Shown: positions 51,606-61,524 of the stretch, in pieces
Layout of the letters: every line of letters begins with the position of its first letter
How positions within the stretch are numbered: position 1 is the stretch's first letter
Source: DASWJZ01 sp963761005
GTDB lineage: Bacteria > Pseudomonadota > Alphaproteobacteria > Rhizobiales > Afifellaceae
Direction of reading: 5' to 3'
NCBI GenBank assembly: GCA_963761005.1
Contig: CAVXFK010000013.1
Span: forward strand, 186,001 to 250,000
DNA length: 64,000 nt
Notes under the pieces: generated by a model
What the model saw: the letters and a program-made list of their open reading frames with translations, nothing else
Told to the model about the DNA's origin: nothing
Database searches by the model: none
Program-made: the position numbers and the translations under genes

Positions 51606-52709
51606 ATGGCTGAGGCGGCCCCCCTCGTTCTCTCCATCGACCTTGGGGCGCTGGTGAAGAACTGGCGGCGGCTCGCGGAGATTTCCGCCCCGGCGGAAAC
51701 GAGCGCAGTCGTCAAGGCGGATGCTTACGGCATTGGCATAGAGCCTGCCGTTGCCGCGCTGAGCGCCGCAGGCTGCCGCACCTTCTTCGTGGCACTCCCC
51801 GAGGAAGGCCGGCGGGCGCGCGCCGCCGCCGCACCCGACGCGGTCGTCTATGGGCTGAACGGCTTCTTCCCCGATTGGGCGGATACATTCCGCGCCGCCG
51901 ACCTCCGCCCGGTGTTGAACACGCTTGCCTCGGTCGAGGCTTGGGCAGCGCATTTCCCTGGCGCGCCGTCGGCGCTTCAGGTCGACACCGGCATGAACCG
52001 GCTCGGCCTCTCCGTCCGCGAGACGCTGGCGCTTGCACGCCGCCCTGAGCTTCTGGCGGCGGCCTCGCCGCGCCTCCTGATGAGCCACCTTGCCTGCGCG
52101 GATGAGCCGGACAATCCGATGAACCGGGCGCAGCTCGCGCTTTTCCAGGAGCTTCGTGCCGAGCTTCCCGACATCCCTGCTTCGCTCGCGAATTCCGCCG
52201 GCATCCACCTTGGCCCCGATTTTCATTTCGATCTCGTCCGGCCAGGCATCGCGCTCTACGGCGCCGAATTTTCCCGCGGCCGTCCACCGCTCTCGCCTGT
52301 CGTCACGGCAAGGGCGCGTGTCCTGCAAGTGCGCGAGGCGAGCGCCGGCGAAGCCATCGGCTACGGCGCGGCAAAGCATCTTGAAGCCGACACCAGGATC
52401 GCCGTGCTCTCGGCCGGCTATGCCGACGGCTATCTTCGGCTCGCCGGCTCGAGCGACGCCAGGGCCGGCGCCTTCGCCGCCGTGCGCGGCCGGCCGGTGC
52501 GGCTTCTCGGCCGCGTGTCGATGGACCTGATCGCCATCGACGTGACCGGCATCCCAGGCGTGACGGAAGGCGACTACGTCGAGCTCTTCGGCGCGGGCAT
52601 TCCGATCGACGACGTGGCGCGCGCCGCCGATACGATCGGCTACGAGCTTTTGACGAACCTGAGCCGTCGCGCTGAGCGCCAATATCTGAACCTGCCGACG
52701 TCGGCGTGA
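51606..52709 (+). CDS. alr: Alanine racemase
   Basis: A 367-residue PLP enzyme that makes D-alanine for peptidoglycan. The PLP Lys37 is in the signature AVVKADAYGIG, the substrate-side Tyr in AIGYGAAK, and the C-terminal domain contains VSMDLIAIDVT. Start ATG 51606 lies before LVLSIDLGALVKNW, the usual beginning. Its stop TGA at 52707-52709 overlaps the radA ATG (52709-52711) by one base. The dnaB-alr-radA-cvpA-purF order is conserved in Rhizobiales. Confidence 0.94.
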   Translation: MAEAAPLVLSIDLGALVKNWRRLAEISAPAETSAVVKADAYGIGIEPAVAALSAAGCRTFFVALPEEGRRARAAAAPDAVVYGLNGFFPDWADTFRAADLRPVLNTLASVEAWAAHFPGAPSALQVDTGMNRLGLSVRETLALARRPELLAAASPRLLMSHLACADEPDNPMNRAQLALFQELRAELPDIPASLANSAGIHLGPDFHFDLVRPGIALYGAEFSRGRPPLSPVVTARARVLQVREASAGEAIGYGAAKHLEADTRIAVLSAGYADGYLRLAGSSDARAGAFAAVRGRPVRLLGRVSMDLIAIDVTGIPGVTEGDYVELFGAGIPIDDVARAADTIGYELLTNLSRRAERQYLNLPTSA

Positions 52710-54100
52710 TGGCCCGCGCGCGCCCGCAATTCGTCTGCGCCAATTGCGGCGCCGTGTCCTCGAAGTGGCAGGGCCGCTGCGAAGCCTGCGGCGAATGGAA
52801 CACGCTTTCCGAGGAGACGACGGCCGCCGTCCCGACCGCGCTTCGCACCGGGCGCGGCAAGCCGGTCGCGCTCGCCGCGCTCGCGGGCGAGACGAGGGAG
52901 CTGCCGCGCGCGCTTTCCGGCGTCGGCGAATTCGACCGCGTCATCGGGGGCGGCTTTGTGCCCGGCTCGGCGATCCTCGTCGGCGGCGATCCCGGCATCG
53001 GCAAGTCGACGATCCTGATCCAGGTCGCCGCTTCGATGGCGAGCGAAGGCAGGCGTGTCGTCTACGTTTCGGGCGAGGAGGCGATCGGCCAGATCAGGCT
53101 CCGCGCCGAACGGCTGGGCTTGCGCGATGCGCCGGTCGCGCTCGCCGCCGAGACGCAGGTTGAGAACATCCTGGCGACGTTGTCGGCAGGGCCGCCGGTC
53201 GACCTTGTGGTGATCGACTCTATCCAGACGCTCTGGACCGAGATCGTCGAGAGCGCACCCGGCACCGTCACCCAGGTCCGCACGTCGGCGCAGGCGCTCG
53301 TCCGCTACGCCAAGGCGAGTGGCGCGACGGTGGTGCTTGTCGGGCACGTCACCAAGGATGGCCAGATCGCAGGCCCGCGCGTCGTTGAGCACATGGTCGA
53401 CGCGGTGCTCTATTTCGAGGGCGAGAGCGGCCATCATTTCCGGCTGCTCCGCGCCGTAAAGAACCGCTTCGGACCTGCTTCCGAGATCGGCGTCTTCGAG
53501 ATGACCGACGCCGGTCTGAAGGAGGTCGACAACCCCTCCCTGCTCTTCATCGGCGAGCGCGACGCCAAGACCCCTGGAACCGCGATTTTCGCCGGCATCG
53601 AAGGAACGCGCCCGCTCCTGGTCGAGGTGCAGGCGCTCGTCTCCGAGACCCCGCTCGGGACGCCGCGCCGCGCCGTGGTCGGTTGGGACCCGAACCGGCT
53701 CGCCATGCTGCTCGCGGTTCTGGAGACGCGCTACCAGGTCCGCTTCGGCAGCCACGATGTCTACCTGAATGTCGCGGGCGGCCTGAGACTGGCCGAGCCC
53801 GCTGCCGATCTAGCCGTCGCGGCGGCGCTCGTCTCCTCGCGAGCCGGGGTTGCGACGCCGCCGGAGAGCGTCTATTTCGGCGAGGTCAGCCTTTCCGGGG
53901 CGGTCCGGCCGGTGACGCAGACGATGATGCGGCTGAACGAGGCCGAAAGGCTCGGATTTTCACAGGCTGTGCTTCCCGCCGGAAGCCGCGAAGGTGTGCG
54001 CTCGACTCTCTCGCTCAATGAAGTTACCACGCTCGCCGACCTTGTCGCGGCGATCGCAGCCGAGGCGACCGCAAACCGGAGCGGCGGGAAGCTTCGGTAG
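52709..54100 (+). CDS. radA: DNA repair protein RadA
   Basis: A 463-residue RecA-related branch-migration ATPase. An N-terminal zinc finger has Cys10, Cys13, Cys24 and Cys27 (CANC, CEAC). The ATPase domain shows Walker A GGDPGIGKST at residues 92-101, VSGEEAIGQIRLRAERLG and the RadA-specific motif RAVKNRFG. The C-terminal Lon-protease-like domain (about 290-450) includes DVYLNVAGGLRLAEPAADLAVAAAL. Its start overlaps the alr stop, so translation is coupled. Confidence 0.96.
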   Translation: MARARPQFVCANCGAVSSKWQGRCEACGEWNTLSEETTAAVPTALRTGRGKPVALAALAGETRELPRALSGVGEFDRVIGGGFVPGSAILVGGDPGIGKSTILIQVAASMASEGRRVVYVSGEEAIGQIRLRAERLGLRDAPVALAAETQVENILATLSAGPPVDLVVIDSIQTLWTEIVESAPGTVTQVRTSAQALVRYAKASGATVVLVGHVTKDGQIAGPRVVEHMVDAVLYFEGESGHHFRLLRAVKNRFGPASEIGVFEMTDAGLKEVDNPSLLFIGERDAKTPGTAIFAGIEGTRPLLVEVQALVSETPLGTPRRAVVGWDPNRLAMLLAVLETRYQVRFGSHDVYLNVAGGLRLAEPAADLAVAAALVSSRAGVATPPESVYFGEVSLSGAVRPVTQTMMRLNEAERLGFSQAVLPAGSREGVRSTLSLNEVTTLADLVAAIAAEATANRSGGKLR

Positions 54101-54145
54101 GTCCGGCCCCGGCATGGTTTTGGACCCGCAGGAGGCGACGATCTG

Positions 54146-54814
54146 ATGCCTTTTACGCTGCTCGACGGGATTCTGCTCGTCGTCGTCCTGATCTCTGCAG
54201 TCCTTGCCATGATCCGCGGCTTCACGCGCGAGGTCTTTTCGATCGCTTCCTGGGTCGCAGCCGCGGCGGCGGCCTATCTTCTCTGGAGCCGCGCGCTCCC
54301 CTACGTGCAGCACTACGTCAACGACCGCAACCTCGCGCTCGGCATCACCGTCGCCGGCATTTTCTTCGTGACGCTCCTCGTCGTGTCACTCATCACGATG
54401 CGGATTTCCGATTTCGTGCTCGATTCGCGCGCCGGGCCGGTCGACCGCGTGCTCGGCTTCGCCTTCGGCGCCGCGCGCGGCCTGATCCTCGTCATCATCG
54501 CCGTGCTCTTCATCAACTTCTTCATCGCTCCGGATAAGCAGCCCGAGTGGATCGCGATGGCGAAGTCGAAGCCGTGGCTCGATTCGCTCGGTCAGAACCT
54601 CATGAACCGCCTGCCGGAGGACCCCGAGGCCGAGATCATGCAGAAACTGCGCGGCGACAAGGGGCAGGCAACGGCGCCCGCGACAGGCGACGACGTCGTT
54701 CAGGAGCCGGGTCCCGGAGTAGACGATACATCGCCGGCCCCGGACGATCCCGGCATCGCTCCGGATGACCAGAACCAGCTCAACCGGGAGCTCGACTCCC
54801 CGCCCCCGGACTGA
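54146..54814 (+). CDS. cvpA: CvpA-family inner-membrane protein
   Basis: A 222-residue protein with four hydrophobic segments in the first 130 residues (TLLDGILLVVVLISAVLAMIRGF, FSIASWVAAAAAAYLLWS, LGITVAGIFFVTLLVVSLIT and LGFAFGAARGLILVIIAVLFINFFI), the CvpA fold, with a Pro/Asp-rich cytoplasmic or periplasmic tail of about 60 residues. CvpA was named for colicin V production and affects envelope stress and purF transcription in E. coli. As in E. coli it lies immediately upstream of purF, nine bases away. Confidence 0.93.
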   Translation: MPFTLLDGILLVVVLISAVLAMIRGFTREVFSIASWVAAAAAAYLLWSRALPYVQHYVNDRNLALGITVAGIFFVTLLVVSLITMRISDFVLDSRAGPVDRVLGFAFGAARGLILVIIAVLFINFFIAPDKQPEWIAMAKSKPWLDSLGQNLMNRLPEDPEAEIMQKLRGDKGQATAPATGDDVVQEPGPGVDDTSPAPDDPGIAPDDQNQLNRELDSPPPD

Positions 54815-54823
54815 TCCGAAGCC

Positions 54824-56285
54824 ATGCAGAGATCGAGCTCGCACCCCTTCGACGACGACAAGCTGCACGAGGAGTGCGGCGTCTTCGGCATCTTCGGGCA
54901 CGCCGAGGCGCCGGCGCTGACCGCGCTCGGGCTGCACGCGCTCCAGCATCGCGGCCAGGAAGCGGCGGGGATCGTCACTTTCGACGGGAGCCAGTTCTAC
55001 ATCGAGCGCCACATCGGGCTGGTCGGGGACAACTTCACCAACCCGCAGGTGATGGAGCGGCTGAAGGGTAATCGCGCGGTCGGGCACAACCGCTATTCGA
55101 CGGCCGGCGGCGCAGCACTTCGCAACGTGCAGCCGCTCTTCGCCGAGTTCGCTGCCGGCGGCTTCGCGATGGCGCACAACGGCAACATCACCAACGCCGC
55201 GGCCTTGCAGCGGAAATTGCAGCGGCGCGGCTCGATCTTCCAGTCGACCTCCGACACCGAGGCAATCATCCATCTGATCGCGACGAGCGACCGCGCCACT
55301 TTGATCGAGCGGATAATCGATGCGCTGGCGCAGGTCGAGGGCGCGTTCTCGCTGGTGGCGCTCTCCGAGAAGCAGCTGATCGGCTGCCGCGATCCGCTCG
55401 GTGTCAGGCCGCTCCTGCTCGGCGAGCTTGACGGCGCACCGGTGCTGGCTTCCGAGACCTGCGCTCTCGACATCATCGGGGCGAAGCTCGTGCGCGAGGT
55501 TCTTCCTGGCGAGCTCGTCGTCGTTACCGAGGACGGAATTGAATCGCGCACGCCCTTCGTGCCGCTGAAGCCGCGCTTCTGCATTTTCGAGCACGTCTAT
55601 TTCGCCCGGCCGGATTCGATCGTCGCCGGCACCAGCGTTTACGAGGTCAGGAAGCGGATCGGTGCGGAGCTTGCGCGCGAGGCGCCGGCTGCGGCCGACA
55701 TCGTGGTGCCGGTTCCAGATTCCGGCGTGCCCGGTGCGATCGGCTTCGCGGAGGCGGCGGGCCTGCCTTTCGACTTCGGCATCATCCGCAATCACTATGT
55801 CGGCCGCACCTTCATCGAGCCGGCCGACGCCGTCCGCCACATGGGAGTCCGGCTCAAGCACAACGCCAATAGCGCCGTGCTCAGAGGCAAACGGGTCGTG
55901 CTCATCGACGATTCGATCGTGCGCGGCACGACCTCCACCAAGATCGTCCGCATGGTGCGCGACGCCGGCGCGGTCGAGGTGCACATGCGGATTGCGAGCC
56001 CGCCGACGACCGACCCGTGCTTCTACGGCGTCGACACGCCGGAAAAGTCGAAGCTCCTCGCCTCGCACCTGAGCGTCGAGGAGATGCGCGATTTCATTGG
56101 CGTCGACAGCCTCGAGTTTCCTCTCGATCGACGGGCTTTATCGCGCCGTCGGGGAGAGCGGTCGCAATCCAACGCAGCCGCAATATTGCGACGCCTGCTT
56201 TACCGGCGACTACCCGACCCGGCTCACCGACCAGGAAGCGCGGGGCGAAGTCCGTCCGTTCAATCGTCTCGCCGAGACGGGCTGA
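54824..56285 (+). CDS. purF: Amidophosphoribosyltransferase, 3' frameshift
   Basis: The first committed enzyme of purine synthesis: PRPP plus glutamine to phosphoribosylamine. A short propeptide precedes the nucleophile Cys18 (HEECGVFGI); the glutaminase domain has LHALQHRGQEAAGI, NRYSTAGG and MAHNGNITNA. The phosphoribosyltransferase domain has VVPVPDSGVPGAIGFA and VLIDDSIVRGTT. After GVDSLEF an extra C at 56120-56121 changes the frame. Removing it gives LSIDGLYRAVG, then QYCDACFTGDYPTRLTD with the family's C-terminal cysteines, and a stop at 56285 (486 residues). An overcalled base is the likely cause. Confidence 0.92.
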
Positions 56286-56295
56286 GCATCGGCGG

Positions 56296-57030
56296 ATGAC
56301 CGAAAAGAGGCCTCTCGAAGGCCGCATCGCCGTCGTCACCGGGGCATCGCGCGGCATCGGCTATCACGCCGCCAAGGGCTTCGCGGCGGCCGGCGCGCAC
56401 GTCGTGGCCGTAGCGCGCACCGTCGGCGGGCTCGAAGAGCTCGACGACGAGATCAAGGCGGCCGGCGGCTTGGCGACGCTCGTGCCGCTCGATCTCAAGG
56501 ACTACGAAGGCATAGACCGGCTCGGCTCGGCCATCTTCGAGCGCTGGAAGAGGCTCGACGTGCTTTTCGCCAATGCCGGGCTCCTCGGCCAGCTCTCGCC
56601 GCTCGGCCATGTCCCGCCGAAGATCTGGGACGACGTGATCGCCGTCAACGTGACGGCGAACTGGCGGCTGATCCGCTCACTCGACCCGCTGCTTCGCCAA
56701 AGCGACGCCGGCCGCGTGCTCTTCATGACGTCAGGGGCCGCGCAGAATTGCCGCGCCTACTGGGGCCCCTACTCGGTCTCCAAAGCGGCGCTTAACGCGC
56801 TCGCCGCGACCTATGCCAAGGAAGTGGAAAAGACGCCAATCCGGGTCGTCGCGATCAATCCCGGCAAGACGCGCACCGCGATGCGCGCGCAGGCCATGCC
56901 CGGCGAAGACCCCGACACGCAGCAACACCCATCCGAAATCGTGCCGCACCTCGTCGAAATTGCGTCGCCGGCTTTCGACAAGACCAACGTCCTCTTCGAT
57001 ATGCCGACGAAAACGTTCATTCAATTGTAG
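56296..57030 (+). CDS. Short-chain dehydrogenase/reductase (SDR)
   Basis: A 244-residue classical SDR oxidoreductase. The cofactor motif TGASRGIGYHAA is near residues 15-26, FANAG replaces the usual NNAG at about 88, and the catalytic Ser, Tyr and Lys appear in FMTSGAAQ and GPYSVSKAAL. The substrate is unknown. It starts 10 bases after the restored purF stop, and an SDR of this type often follows purF in Rhizobiales. The stop faces the convergent der gene with 26 bases between. Confidence 0.9.
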   Translation: MTEKRPLEGRIAVVTGASRGIGYHAAKGFAAAGAHVVAVARTVGGLEELDDEIKAAGGLATLVPLDLKDYEGIDRLGSAIFERWKRLDVLFANAGLLGQLSPLGHVPPKIWDDVIAVNVTANWRLIRSLDPLLRQSDAGRVLFMTSGAAQNCRAYWGPYSVSKAALNALAATYAKEVEKTPIRVVAINPGKTRTAMRAQAMPGEDPDTQQHPSEIVPHLVEIASPAFDKTNVLFDMPTKTFIQL

Positions 57031-57056
57031 ACCGGTTGACCAAAGCGGCCTGAAGC

Positions 57057-58419
57057 TCAACTCTTCCTCCGCCTTCCCTCGTAGGGGTTCTTCTCCGCGC
57101 GCACCATGAGCCGGATCGGCACGCCGGCGAGGCCGAAGTCTTCCCGCAGGCCGTTGACGATGTAGCGCCGATAGGCGTCGGGCAATGCCTCTGGCCGCGA
57201 GCAGGAGAGATAGAAAGTCGGCGGGCGGGTCTTCGACTGCGAGAGATATTTGAGCTTGATGCCGCCGCCCGGAAGTCGGCGGGCGGCGGATGGCGCTCCG
57301 TCATCGCGCCAAGCCAGCGATTGAGCGCCGCCGTCGGCAGGCGCTTGTTCCACGTCGCATGCACGTCGACGACCGCCTGCATCAGCTTGTCGAGGCCTGA
57401 TCCGGAGAGCGCCGAGATCGGCACAAGCGGCACGCCGCGCACCTGCGTCAGCGTCTCCTCAAGGTCGGCTCTGAGCGAGCGCAGCCGTCGCATCCTTGTC
57501 GGCGACGAGGTCCCACTTGTTGAGCGCCAGCACCAGCGCCCGCCCCTCCTCTGCGACAAGCGCGGCAAGCTGCAGGTCCTGCTTCTCGAACGGCTGGCTC
57601 GCGTCCATCAAAAGGACGACCACCTCGGCGAAGCGGATCACCTTGAGCGCGTCGCCGACGGAGAGCTGCTCGAGCTTCTCCACGACCTTCGCCTTGCGGC
57701 GGATGCCGGCCGTATCGGCGAGCCGGATCGGACGCCCGCGCCAGATCCAGTCGACGGCGATCGCATCGCGCGTGATCCCGGCTTCAGGTCCCGTCAGCAT
57801 CCGCTCCTTGCCGAGGAGGCGGTTTGCGAGCGTGGATTTTCCGGCATTCGGCTGGCCGATGATCGCAAGGTGGAGCGGCTTCGCGGCCGCCTCCTCCGCC
57901 GCGCCTTCCCCCTCCCCTTCGCGTCCCGGCATCACCGCGCGGATCGCGTCGAAGACATCAGAAATGCCGAGGCCGTGCTCAGCCGAGACCGCGACCGGAT
58001 CGCCGAAACCGAGCGAATAGGCTTCCAGGAACCCGCTGTCGCTGGCCCGGCTCTCCGCCTTGTTGGCGATGAGCGCGACCGGCTTGCCGGACGCGCGCAG
58101 CATCTTTGCAAAGTGCTCGTCGGCAGGGGTCACGCCGGCACGCGCGTCGATCACGAAGAGAACGAGGTCGGCGTCCTTGACCGCGCTCTCCGTCGCCTTG
58201 CGCATGCGGTCGGCGAGCGACTCCGCCGCCGCCTCCTCAAGCCCTGCCGTGTCGATCAGCGCGTAGCTTGAGATCGGCGGTCTCCACCTCTGCCTCGCGC
58301 CAGTCGCGCGTCACCCCGGGCAGATCGTGGACGAGCGCAAGCCGCTTTCCGGCGAGCCTGTTGAAGAGCGTCGACTTCCCCACATTCGGCCGACCGGCGA
58401 TGGCGACGGTGAAGGCCAC
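57057..58419 (-). pseudogene. der: Ribosome-biogenesis GTPase Der, three frameshifts
   Basis: EngA/Der has two tandem GTPase domains and a KH-like domain and is normally essential for 50S assembly. Domain 1 starts FTVAIAGRPNVGKSTLFNRL at ATG 58417-58419. Domain 2 has IIGQPNAGKSTLANRLLGKER, LADTAGIRRKAK and ALNKWDL. The KH-like domain has KLKYLSQSKTRPPTF and RRYIVNGLREDFGLAGVPIRL. Frames change at about 58258-58263 (extra base), 57488-57493 (extra base) and 57261-57285 (missing base). Correcting all three gives 453 residues. Three breaks in an essential gene point to poor sequence quality here. Confidence 0.9.
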
Positions 58420-58431
58420 GAACGGGCCTCC

Positions 58432-59754
58432 TCAGTTGTAGGCGGTGAGCGTGCCGTCGGCGGAAAGGACGAGAAGCTGGCCCGCGGCGGCGGTCGGCTT
58501 CACATAGGCCGGGCTTTGCAGCTGCTTGTCGATCACGATGTTGCCGCTCGCCGGATCGACGCCGACCATCCTGCGGTCGTTCGAGACCGCCCAAAGCAGG
58601 TTGCCGGCAAGCGTCGGCCCCGCCCAGACGGAGAAGAACTTCTTCTTGCGGACGACAGGCAGCTCGGTCCGCCAGAAGACGGAGCCCGACTTGCGGTCGA
58701 GCGCAACGAGATTGTCCTCAAGGTCGACGATGAAGAGGGCGTTGCCGGAGACGGCGGGCGTCGAGCTGCTGCCGATATTCTGCTCCCATTGCCGCGCGCC
58801 ATCCGCGAGGCGGACGGCGATCGTCCGGCCGGAGACGCCGGTCGCGTACACGACGCCGTCGTAGATGACGGGGCTCGCGGCAACGTCCGTCAGGCCCGAA
58901 ACGGCGAGCGTGCGCGTTGAGCGGACAACGGCGTCCGCCCATTTCAGAGTTCCGGTCTTGGCGTCGAAGGCGATCACCTCGCCCGACGAATAGGGCACGA
59001 CGACGCTGCCGCCGGAGACTGCGGGGCTCGCCGCGGAAAGGACGCCCGCGGTTTCCGGGATTCCCGGATACTGCCAAGCCTCCGTCCCGTCGGCCTGCTT
59101 GACCGCGTGAAGAACGTTCGTCGCGCTGACGACGAAGACCATGCCATCGGCCGCGGTCGGCGCGGAGAACGCCGGCGCGCCGAGATCGAACGACCAGATC
59201 TTGTTGCCGCTCGCCGGATCGAGCGCCGCGAGCTCGCCATAGCCGGTGGCGGCGTAGATCGCGCTCCCCGAAGCGGCGAGACCGCCGCCGGGGGCGTGGC
59301 TCTTCTCGCCTTTCGGCGCGAGCGAGACCGACCACGATTTGCCGCCGCCAGGCGTCAGAGCGTTCACGTTGCCGTCGGTGTCGTAGATGTAGATGGCGCC
59401 GCCGACCACGATCGGCGGGACCGACGGCCGGATGTTCCGCTTGCTTGCCTTGTCGACGGCGTGGACGCGCCAACCGGCCGCGCCCGATGCCGAGCTCAGT
59501 GTGACATTTCCCGGCGCATTCGCGGCGTTGCCGCCCGGCTGTGACCAGTCGGCCATCGGCGAGGGCGCTCCGATCGAGGGCGTGCCGCCGGTCACATCGA
59601 TGACGCCCTGCGGAAGCGCCGCCGTCCGCTCGCCGGGCAGGATCTTCTCCTTCTCGTGGAAGGGGTTGATCGCGTTGATCGTGCTGCAGCCGCCGACGAT
59701 AAGCACGACCAGCGCAAACGCCGCAGCCCGATGAGAGACTCTGAAGTTCTTCAT
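58432..59754 (-). CDS. bamB: Outer-membrane assembly lipoprotein BamB
   Basis: A 440-residue PQQ-like beta-propeller lipoprotein of the BAM complex, which helps insert outer-membrane proteins. The lipobox LIVGGC puts the lipidated Cys near residue 23. Repeated blades contain W-x-x-x-L/V motifs such as GKSWSVSL, NKIWSFDL, TLKWADAV and SVFWRTEL. Start ATG 59752-59754 (MKNFRVSH) gives a normal lipoprotein signal; the in-frame ATG at 59778 is less likely. It lies 12 bases upstream of der, an order conserved from enterobacteria (yfgM-bamB-der) to Rhizobiales. Confidence 0.94.
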   Translation of the reverse strand: MKNFRVSHRAAAFALVVLIVGGCSTINAINPFHEKEKILPGERTAALPQGVIDVTGGTPSIGAPSPMADWSQPGGNAANAPGNVTLSSASGAAGWRVHAVDKASKRNIRPSVPPIVVGGAIYIYDTDGNVNALTPGGGKSWSVSLAPKGEKSHAPGGGLAASGSAIYAATGYGELAALDPASGNKIWSFDLGAPAFSAPTAADGMVFVVSATNVLHAVKQADGTEAWQYPGIPETAGVLSAASPAVSGGSVVVPYSSGEVIAFDAKTGTLKWADAVVRSTRTLAVSGLTDVAASPVIYDGVVYATGVSGRTIAVRLADGARQWEQNIGSSSTPAVSGNALFIVDLEDNLVALDRKSGSVFWRTELPVVRKKKFFSVWAGPTLAGNLLWAVSNDRRMVGVDPASGNIVIDKQLQSPAYVKPTAAAGQLLVLSADGTLTAYN

Positions 59755-59796
59755 GATCGTCCCCGACTGCCTCTTCATTGCGGCGGAAATGGGCGC

Positions 59797-60573
59797 CTAG
59801 GGATTGGAAGCAGGTTTGGCCGGCGCGGCTGCCGGCGCGGGAGACGGGGGAGTCGTCGCGGCTCCTCCCGCCGCACCGCTTCCGGCCGGCGTCTTTGGTT
59901 CGGCAAGCTGGCCGTCGATCAACTCGACCATCAGCTCGGCCCGGGCCCGAAGGTCGGGCGGCGTCTGCGCGTCGCTCATGATCTCAGAGAATGTATCGCG
60001 GGCGGATGCGAGGTCGCCCTGCTGGTAGGCCGCGGTGCCGAGCACCTCGTCGGCCAGATGGCGCCAGGGATTGCCGGCGACGGTAAGCGGCTGTGCACGC
60101 GTCTTCGCGCCGGCAAGGTCACCGGTATCGAGAGCAAGGAGCGCTGCCCTGATGCGCGCCATGTCGCGAAGCGGCGCGGGAAGCGAATTGTCAGCCGCAA
60201 GCGCATCGAATTCCTTGAGCGCATCCGCCTTCGCGCCTTCGTTGGCCTTTTCGCCGGCGAGCCGAAGGCGCGCGAGCGCCGAGTAGCCGGCGCCGCTGTC
60301 GGCGGCGACCGCCTGAAGCGCGGCCTCACCCTCGGCGCGCTTACCACTTTGGATCTCCTCAAGCGCGGCGAGGAAGCGGTCGCCGGCGCGCGCCGCTTGT
60401 CTCTCGTGCCACCATATCCACCCGCGATAGCCGGCGGTCACGACGACGATCAGCACGCAAACGCCAATGAAGGCCGGACCGAAGCGCTTCCACAACGCCT
60501 TCAGCTGATCGCGCCTGAGCTCCTCGTCGACCTCGCGGATGAATGTATCTGAGCGGCGCTCGTCGTCGGCCAT
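59797..60573 (-). CDS. YfgM-like tetratricopeptide membrane protein
   Basis: A 258-residue protein: cytoplasmic N-terminus with many charges (MADDERRSDTFIREVDEELRRDQLKALWKRFG), one TM helix at about residues 32-53 (FIGVCVLIVVVTAGYRGWIWW), then periplasmic helical repeats (TPR_21 type) and a Pro/Ala-rich tail from about 225. This is the arrangement of YfgM, which works with the periplasmic chaperone PpiD and the Sec translocon. Its place directly upstream of bamB and der matches the enterobacterial yfgM-bamB-der order. Confidence 0.85.
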   Translation of the reverse strand: MADDERRSDTFIREVDEELRRDQLKALWKRFGPAFIGVCVLIVVVTAGYRGWIWWHERQAARAGDRFLAALEEIQSGKRAEGEAALQAVAADSGAGYSALARLRLAGEKANEGAKADALKEFDALAADNSLPAPLRDMARIRAALLALDTGDLAGAKTRAQPLTVAGNPWRHLADEVLGTAAYQQGDLASARDTFSEIMSDAQTPPDLRARAELMVELIDGQLAEPKTPAGSGAAGGAATTPPSPAPAAAPAKPASNP

Positions 60574-60696
60574 CGGTCTCTAGCGTCGAGAAATGCGGCA
60601 GGAATGCCCGGGTTCGGCCCCGCCGATCGAACCCGCGAAGCGGCGCGGACCCTAGCCATTTTGCCGTTTGGAGGCAACGGAGGAAGGGCCCCCGTT

Positions 60697-61518
60697 TCAG
60701 GGCTTCTTCGGCTGATAGAGGTGTTCCGGCCCAGGAAAGGTGCCCTCGCGCACTTCCTTGGCGTAAGTCGAGACTGCTGCTTCGATATGCCCGCGAAGCG
60801 ACCCGAATTTCTTGACGAATTTCGGCGTCCAGTCGGAAAGGCCGAGCATGTCCTCAAGCACCAGGATCTGCCCGTCGCAGGCGGGCGAGGCGCCGATGCC
60901 GATCGTCGGCGTGGCGATCGACTCGGTCACGGCACGGGCGACCGGCTCGACGATCCCCTCCATCACGATGGCGAACGCGCCGGCATCGGAGATCGCGCGG
61001 GCGTCGGCCTCAAGCAGCTTCTGCGCCTCCTCGCTTTTTCCCTGCACGCGGAAGCCGCCCATCGTGTTCACCGCCTGCGGCGTGAGCCCCACATGGCCCA
61101 TGACCGGCACGCCGCGGCGCACAAGGAATGCGACCGTCTCCGCCATATGCGCGCCGCCTTCAAGCTTGATCGCGCCGGCGCCCGTCTCCTTCAAGATGCG
61201 GGATGCGTTGCGGAAAGCCTGCTCCCGGCTCTCCTCGTAGGAACCGAAGGGCATGTCGACTACGACGAGCGCGCGCTTCGAACCGCGCATCACCGCCCGC
61301 CCCTGCAGAATCATCATGTCGAGCGTTACCGGCACGGTCGTCTCCAGCCCGTGCATGACCATGCCGAGCAAGTCGCCGACGAGAATGAAGTCGCAATAGA
61401 GGTCGACGATACCTGCCGTGTGCGCGTGGTAAGCGGTGAGCGCAACGATGCGTTCACCGCCCTTGCGCTTGGCGATGTCGACGGCAGTGATCCGCCGCGG
61501 CGCGGCTTCAGAGGCCAT
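60697..61518 (-). CDS. panB: 3-methyl-2-oxobutanoate hydroxymethyltransferase
   Basis: A 273-residue enzyme of pantothenate (CoA) synthesis that adds a hydroxymethyl group from methylene-tetrahydrofolate to ketoisovalerate. Family motifs are VALTAYHAHTAGIVD, LVGDLLGMVMHGLETT, VVVDMPFGSY, KLEGG and GHVGLTPQAVN. The metal-binding Asp and Glu lie in DLLGMV and KLEGG. It is 123 bases upstream of the YfgM-like gene and seven after nnrU on the minus strand. The panC partner is not adjacent. Confidence 0.96.
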   Translation of the reverse strand: MASEAAPRRITAVDIAKRKGGERIVALTAYHAHTAGIVDLYCDFILVGDLLGMVMHGLETTVPVTLDMMILQGRAVMRGSKRALVVVDMPFGSYEESREQAFRNASRILKETGAGAIKLEGGAHMAETVAFLVRRGVPVMGHVGLTPQAVNTMGGFRVQGKSEEAQKLLEADARAISDAGAFAIVMEGIVEPVARAVTESIATPTIGIGASPACDGQILVLEDMLGLSDWTPKFVKKFGSLRGHIEAAVSTYAKEVREGTFPGPEHLYQPKKP

Positions 61519-61524
61519 CGTGAG

